A stretch of 64,000 bases of DNA. Origin: Kutzneria sp044547355 (GTDB lineage Bacteria; Actinomycetota; Actinomycetes; Mycobacteriales; Pseudonocardiaceae). The notes beneath the pieces are model-generated. The model was not told the DNA's origin. It ran no database searches and saw only the letters and a program-made list of their open reading frames with translations. Position 1 is the stretch's first letter. Each line of letters begins with the position of its first letter. Below are positions 61,386-64,000 of this stretch, piece after piece. The DNA is taken from positions 1 through 64,000 of the forward strand of contig NZ_JBIUAG010000016.1 in NCBI RefSeq assembly GCF_044547355.1, in the 5' to 3' direction. Position numbers and translations under genes: made by a program.

Positions 61386-62021
61386 TCAGCCGGTTGCCTG
61401 TTCTGGGCCCTGTACCTCGGGTGACAGCATGGCCAACTCCCCGGCGACGACCTCGCCGGCGAGTTGGCTGTAGAGGCGCATGCCGCGCAGGTCCCGCTCG
61501 GGCGGGCGGCCGGGCCACGGCAGGTGGGTGGAGATCATGCCGATCAGCCGGCCGGTTCCGTCGAGCAGCGGCGTGGACACGACCGAGCGCACGCCGGCGA
61601 TCCGGAAGACCCGCCGGTGCGGCGCGGACGTCAGGTCCTGTTTGACGTCGTCGACGACCACCTGCACGCCCCGCAGCGCCGCGCGCCCGCACACCGAGCC
61701 CGAGTCCCGGACCACGGCGAAGTGGTCAAGGAACTCGGCCCCGAAGCCGGACTGGGTGACCAGCACCAGCGAATCCTCGTCGGGGTCGAGCAGTTGGATG
61801 TTGCCGGCCTCGGCCCCCATCAAGGTCAGCGCGCCGTCGAGGACCTTGGGTAGCACCGCGTCCAGCCCCTGGGCGTCGAACAGCTCGCCGGTGACCTCGC
61901 TCAGCCCCGAGGGCACGCCGGCGCCGAGTTCGAGGTCGGCGGCCACCCGGCCGACCGGCGGCGTGCGGTAGTAGGTCGTCACGTGTCGCAACGGCCCCAG
62001 CAGGTTCTGCCCCGTGCGCAT
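61386..62021 (-). CDS. GAF domain protein
   Basis: A 211-residue protein with a single GAF domain at about 40-195 (AEAGNIQLLDPDEDSLVLVTQ, VRSVVSTPLLDGTGRLIGMISTH). No kinase, cyclase or ANTAR output domain follows, so it is a stand-alone sensor or a partner of a separate kinase. Ligand unknown. Not obviously in an operon; 33 bases separate it from the racemase gene upstream. Confidence 0.85.
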   Translation of the reverse strand: MRTGQNLLGPLRHVTTYYRTPPVGRVAADLELGAGVPSGLSEVTGELFDAQGLDAVLPKVLDGALTLMGAEAGNIQLLDPDEDSLVLVTQSGFGAEFLDHFAVVRDSGSVCGRAALRGVQVVVDDVKQDLTSAPHRRVFRIAGVRSVVSTPLLDGTGRLIGMISTHLPWPGRPPERDLRGMRLYSQLAGEVVAGELAMLSPEVQGPEQATG

Positions 62022-62054
62022 CGACCACGTCCTCGCCTGGACGGAACCTCCAGG

Positions 62055-62801
62055 CTACGACGTGACCGGCCCGCCCGACTCCGCCGAACGTGCCCGTCCC
62101 ACCGCGAACTCGGCGAGCAGACCGGTGTAGGGCTTGGGCGGGGGAGGGGCGTACTCGTGCCGGGATCCGGTGCGCAGGCCCATCGCGACCAGCGACTGCG
62201 CCTGGAGGGTGGCGGCGGCGACGCCGTCGATCACCGGCAGCCCGATCTCGGCGGTCAGACGCGCCGCCAAGTCCGCCATGCCGGCACACCCGAGCACGAT
62301 GGCGTCGCACCCGTCCTGCACGGCGGCGGTGCGGCACTCCTCGGTGATGGCCTTCTCGGCGAGGGCGACCTCCAGCACCGGCACCTCGCAGGCCCGAACC
62401 CGGCGGCAGAGCCGGGCCAGGCCGTAGCGGTCGGCCAGATCCCAGGCGCGGCCGGCGGTTCTGGCCAAGGTGGTGACGACGGTGAAACCCCGGCCCAGGA
62501 ACGACGCGGCGTGCATGGCGGCCTCGGCGACGCCCACGACCGGGCCGTCGGCGATCTCGCGGGCGGCGTCCAGGCCGGGGTCGCCGAAGCAGGCGATCAC
62601 GTAGCCGTCCGCGCCGGCGATCTCGGCCAGCACCCCCGGCACGCTCAGCGCCTCGTCGTAGTGGCTCTCGATGGACGCCGGCCCCATCCGCGAGGTCACG
62701 GCCCGGATCGTGGTGCCGGGAGCGGCGACGCCGAGGGCGGCCTGCCCGATGATCGCCGTCATGTCCGCGCTGGTGTTGGGATTCACCACTTTGATCAGCA
62801 C
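62055..62801 (-). CDS. Asp/Glu/hydantoin racemase family protein
   Basis: A 248-residue cofactor-independent racemase. The two catalytic cysteines lie in VIACFGDPG and VLGCAGM, and the opening IKVVNPNTS is characteristic of hydantoin/allantoin racemases. GTG at 62801 overlaps the end of the NCS1 permease gene by seven bases, so uptake and racemisation of a hydantoin or allantoin-like compound are coupled. The Asp/Glu racemase reading is less likely given this partner. Confidence 0.9.
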   Translation of the reverse strand: MLIKVVNPNTSADMTAIIGQAALGVAAPGTTIRAVTSRMGPASIESHYDEALSVPGVLAEIAGADGYVIACFGDPGLDAAREIADGPVVGVAEAAMHAASFLGRGFTVVTTLARTAGRAWDLADRYGLARLCRRVRACEVPVLEVALAEKAITEECRTAAVQDGCDAIVLGCAGMADLAARLTAEIGLPVIDGVAAATLQAQSLVAMGLRTGSRHEYAPPPPKPYTGLLAEFAVGRARSAESGGPVTS

Positions 62802-64000
62802 TTCGGCGACACCGCCCGGTAGACGACCAGGCTCAGGCCCATGCCGATGAACCAGCTGTACGGGGCCACGGCGGCCAGGCCGGGAGCCAGCACGGGCGTG
62901 ACGGCGACGGCCGCGCCGACCACGGTGGCGATGATCGCCCGCGGGTTGAAACCCCTGCGGTACCAGTAGGTTCCGGTCGGGGACATGCTGAACAGGTCGG
63001 CGACGTCGATCACCTGCCGGCGCACCAGGTAGTAGTCGGCGATCAGCACCCCGAACAGCGGGCCGATGAACGCGCCCAGCGTCTCCAGGGTGTAGTGGAT
63101 GACCTCCGGGTTGTCGTAGAGGTTCCACGGCGTGATCAGCACCGAGCCGACCGCGGCGATCATGCCGCCGGTGCGCCAGCTGATCCGCTGCGGGCTGAGG
63201 TTGGAGAAGTCGAAGGCCGGCGAGATGAAGTTGGCGACGATGTTGATGCCGATGGTGGCGGTGGTGAACGTCAACGCCCCCAACACGATCGCCGTGGTGC
63301 TGTCGATGCGGGCCACCGTCTGCACCGGGTCGGTGATCAGCTGCCCGAACACCGGCACGGTCAGCGAGGCCGTCACCACCACCAGCACCGAGAAGGCCAG
63401 GAAGTTCACCGGCAGGCCCAGCAGGTTGCCGCGCCGGACCGCCGCGAAGGAGCGGCCGTAGCGGGAGAAGTCGCCGAAGTTCAGCATCGGGCCGGAGAAG
63501 TACGACACCACAAGGGCGATCGCCCCGAGCATCACCGGAATCACGTCCAGGCCCTGGTATTTCACCGCCCCCAGGTCGAGGTCGATCGCGCCCCAGCCGG
63601 CCCGGTAGAGCAGGTAGCCGGCGAGCAGGATCATCACCACGTACACCGCCGGGCCGCAGAAGTCGATGAACCGGCGGATCGTGTTCATGCCGGTCCAGAA
63701 CACCGCCGCCTGCAACACCCACAGCAGCATGAACGAGCCCCAGCCCAGCGCCGACAACCCGAGAAAACCGTGCCGCCCCACGTCCGCCAACGGGGTCAAC
63801 GTCGGAAAGAGCTTGAGCAGCAACACATCCAGCGCCGCCGAGGCGAGATAGGTCTGGATGCCGTACCAGGCGACGGCGATCAGCCCGCGGATCAGCGCCG
63901 GGATGTTCGCGCCCAGCACCCCGAAGGCGGCCCGGCAGATCACCGGGTACGGCACCGCCGCCGCCTGGCTGGGCTTGGCCACCAGGTTGCAGAACACCTG
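62795..64000 (-). CDS. NCS1 family nucleobase/hydantoin/allantoin permease (N-terminus beyond right edge)
   Basis: About 401 residues are in view, with roughly ten membrane segments. NCS1 motifs include CNLVAKPSQAAAVPYPV, SYFSGPMLNFGDFSRYGRS and NIVANFISPAFDFSNLSPQ, the last typical of substrate-contacting helices. The frame is open to the edge, so about 70-100 N-terminal residues are missing. Overlap with the racemase gene supports hydantoin or allantoin uptake. Confidence 0.9.
   Translation of the reverse strand, partial: QVFCNLVAKPSQAAAVPYPVICRAAFGVLGANIPALIRGLIAVAWYGIQTYLASAALDVLLLKLFPTLTPLADVGRHGFLGLSALGWGSFMLLWVLQAAVFWTGMNTIRRFIDFCGPAVYVVMILLAGYLLYRAGWGAIDLDLGAVKYQGLDVIPVMLGAIALVVSYFSGPMLNFGDFSRYGRSFAAVRRGNLLGLPVNFLAFSVLVVVTASLTVPVFGQLITDPVQTVARIDSTTAIVLGALTFTTATIGINIVANFISPAFDFSNLSPQRISWRTGGMIAAVGSVLITPWNLYDNPEVIHYTLETLGAFIGPLFGVLIADYYLVRRQVIDVADLFSMSPTGTYWYRRGFNPRAIIATVVGAAVAVTPVLAPGLAAVAPYSWFIGMGLSLVVYRAVSPKC

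Overview
The window is high-GC actinobacterial chromosome. GTG starts, 4-base stop/start overlaps and two leaderless-type promoters (TACGGT six bases before the start codon) fit this, as does an XRE-HbhA gene pair ordered as in mycobacteria. I infer the family Pseudonocardiaceae (Kutzneria/Amycolatopsis-like) from the overall style and from long GAAGGGGCCCTTC palindromes between genes. No rRNA, tRNA or CRISPR array was seen.

(1) 1-23,987, minus strand: a modular type I polyketide synthase (PKS) operon, translationally coupled through almost every junction. In order of transcription: PKS A (vestigial ACP, then KS-AT-ACP, then KS-ACP without AT), PKS B (KS-AT-KR-ACP), PKS C (KS-AT-KR-ACP-KS-AT-dead DH-KR-ACP), a separate KS protein whose AT has been cleanly removed, and a four-gene hydroxymalonyl-ACP extender cassette resembling FkbK, FkbJ, FkbI and FkbH. 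No loading module, thioesterase or FkbG-type O-methyltransferase is in view. The operon ends at a palindrome, followed by what looks like the start of a transposase at the left edge. Two AT-less condensing units next to a cassette that makes an ACP-bound extender suggest loading in trans.

(2) 24.5-37 kb: a Crp/Fnr regulator, a tiny structured peptide gene, and an island of conflict-type genes. The island holds a cyclase-like protein coupled to a NUDIX-like protein, a sigma-region-2-like protein divergent from an HTH protein, a very large kinase-like/P-loop NTPase/helical-repeat protein, a small Cys-rich protein, and a caspase-like protease fused to an SF1 (UPF1-like) helicase. I read this as a candidate defence or programmed-death system; the function is inferred.

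(3) 37-49.3 kb: an STAS protein, a collapsed SRPBCC-epimerase fusion, an SDR-VOC-QueA-like operon, a GAF histidine kinase with its NarL-type regulator, a second long palindrome, a methyltransferase, a CGNR regulator divergent from a phosphoesterase-LysE pair with a clear operator cluster, and a two-gene operon of a double glycosyltransferase and a HemN-like radical SAM enzyme.

(4) 49.5-64 kb: mostly catabolic and housekeeping genes. These are LtrA, a LacI-controlled sugar-type catabolic operon with a palindromic operator, an HbhA-like protein and XRE regulator, a lipid operon (two alpha/beta hydrolases and a wax ester/DGAT enzyme), malQ, DoxX, a GAF protein, and a hydantoin/Asp-Glu racemase with an NCS1 permease that runs off the right edge.
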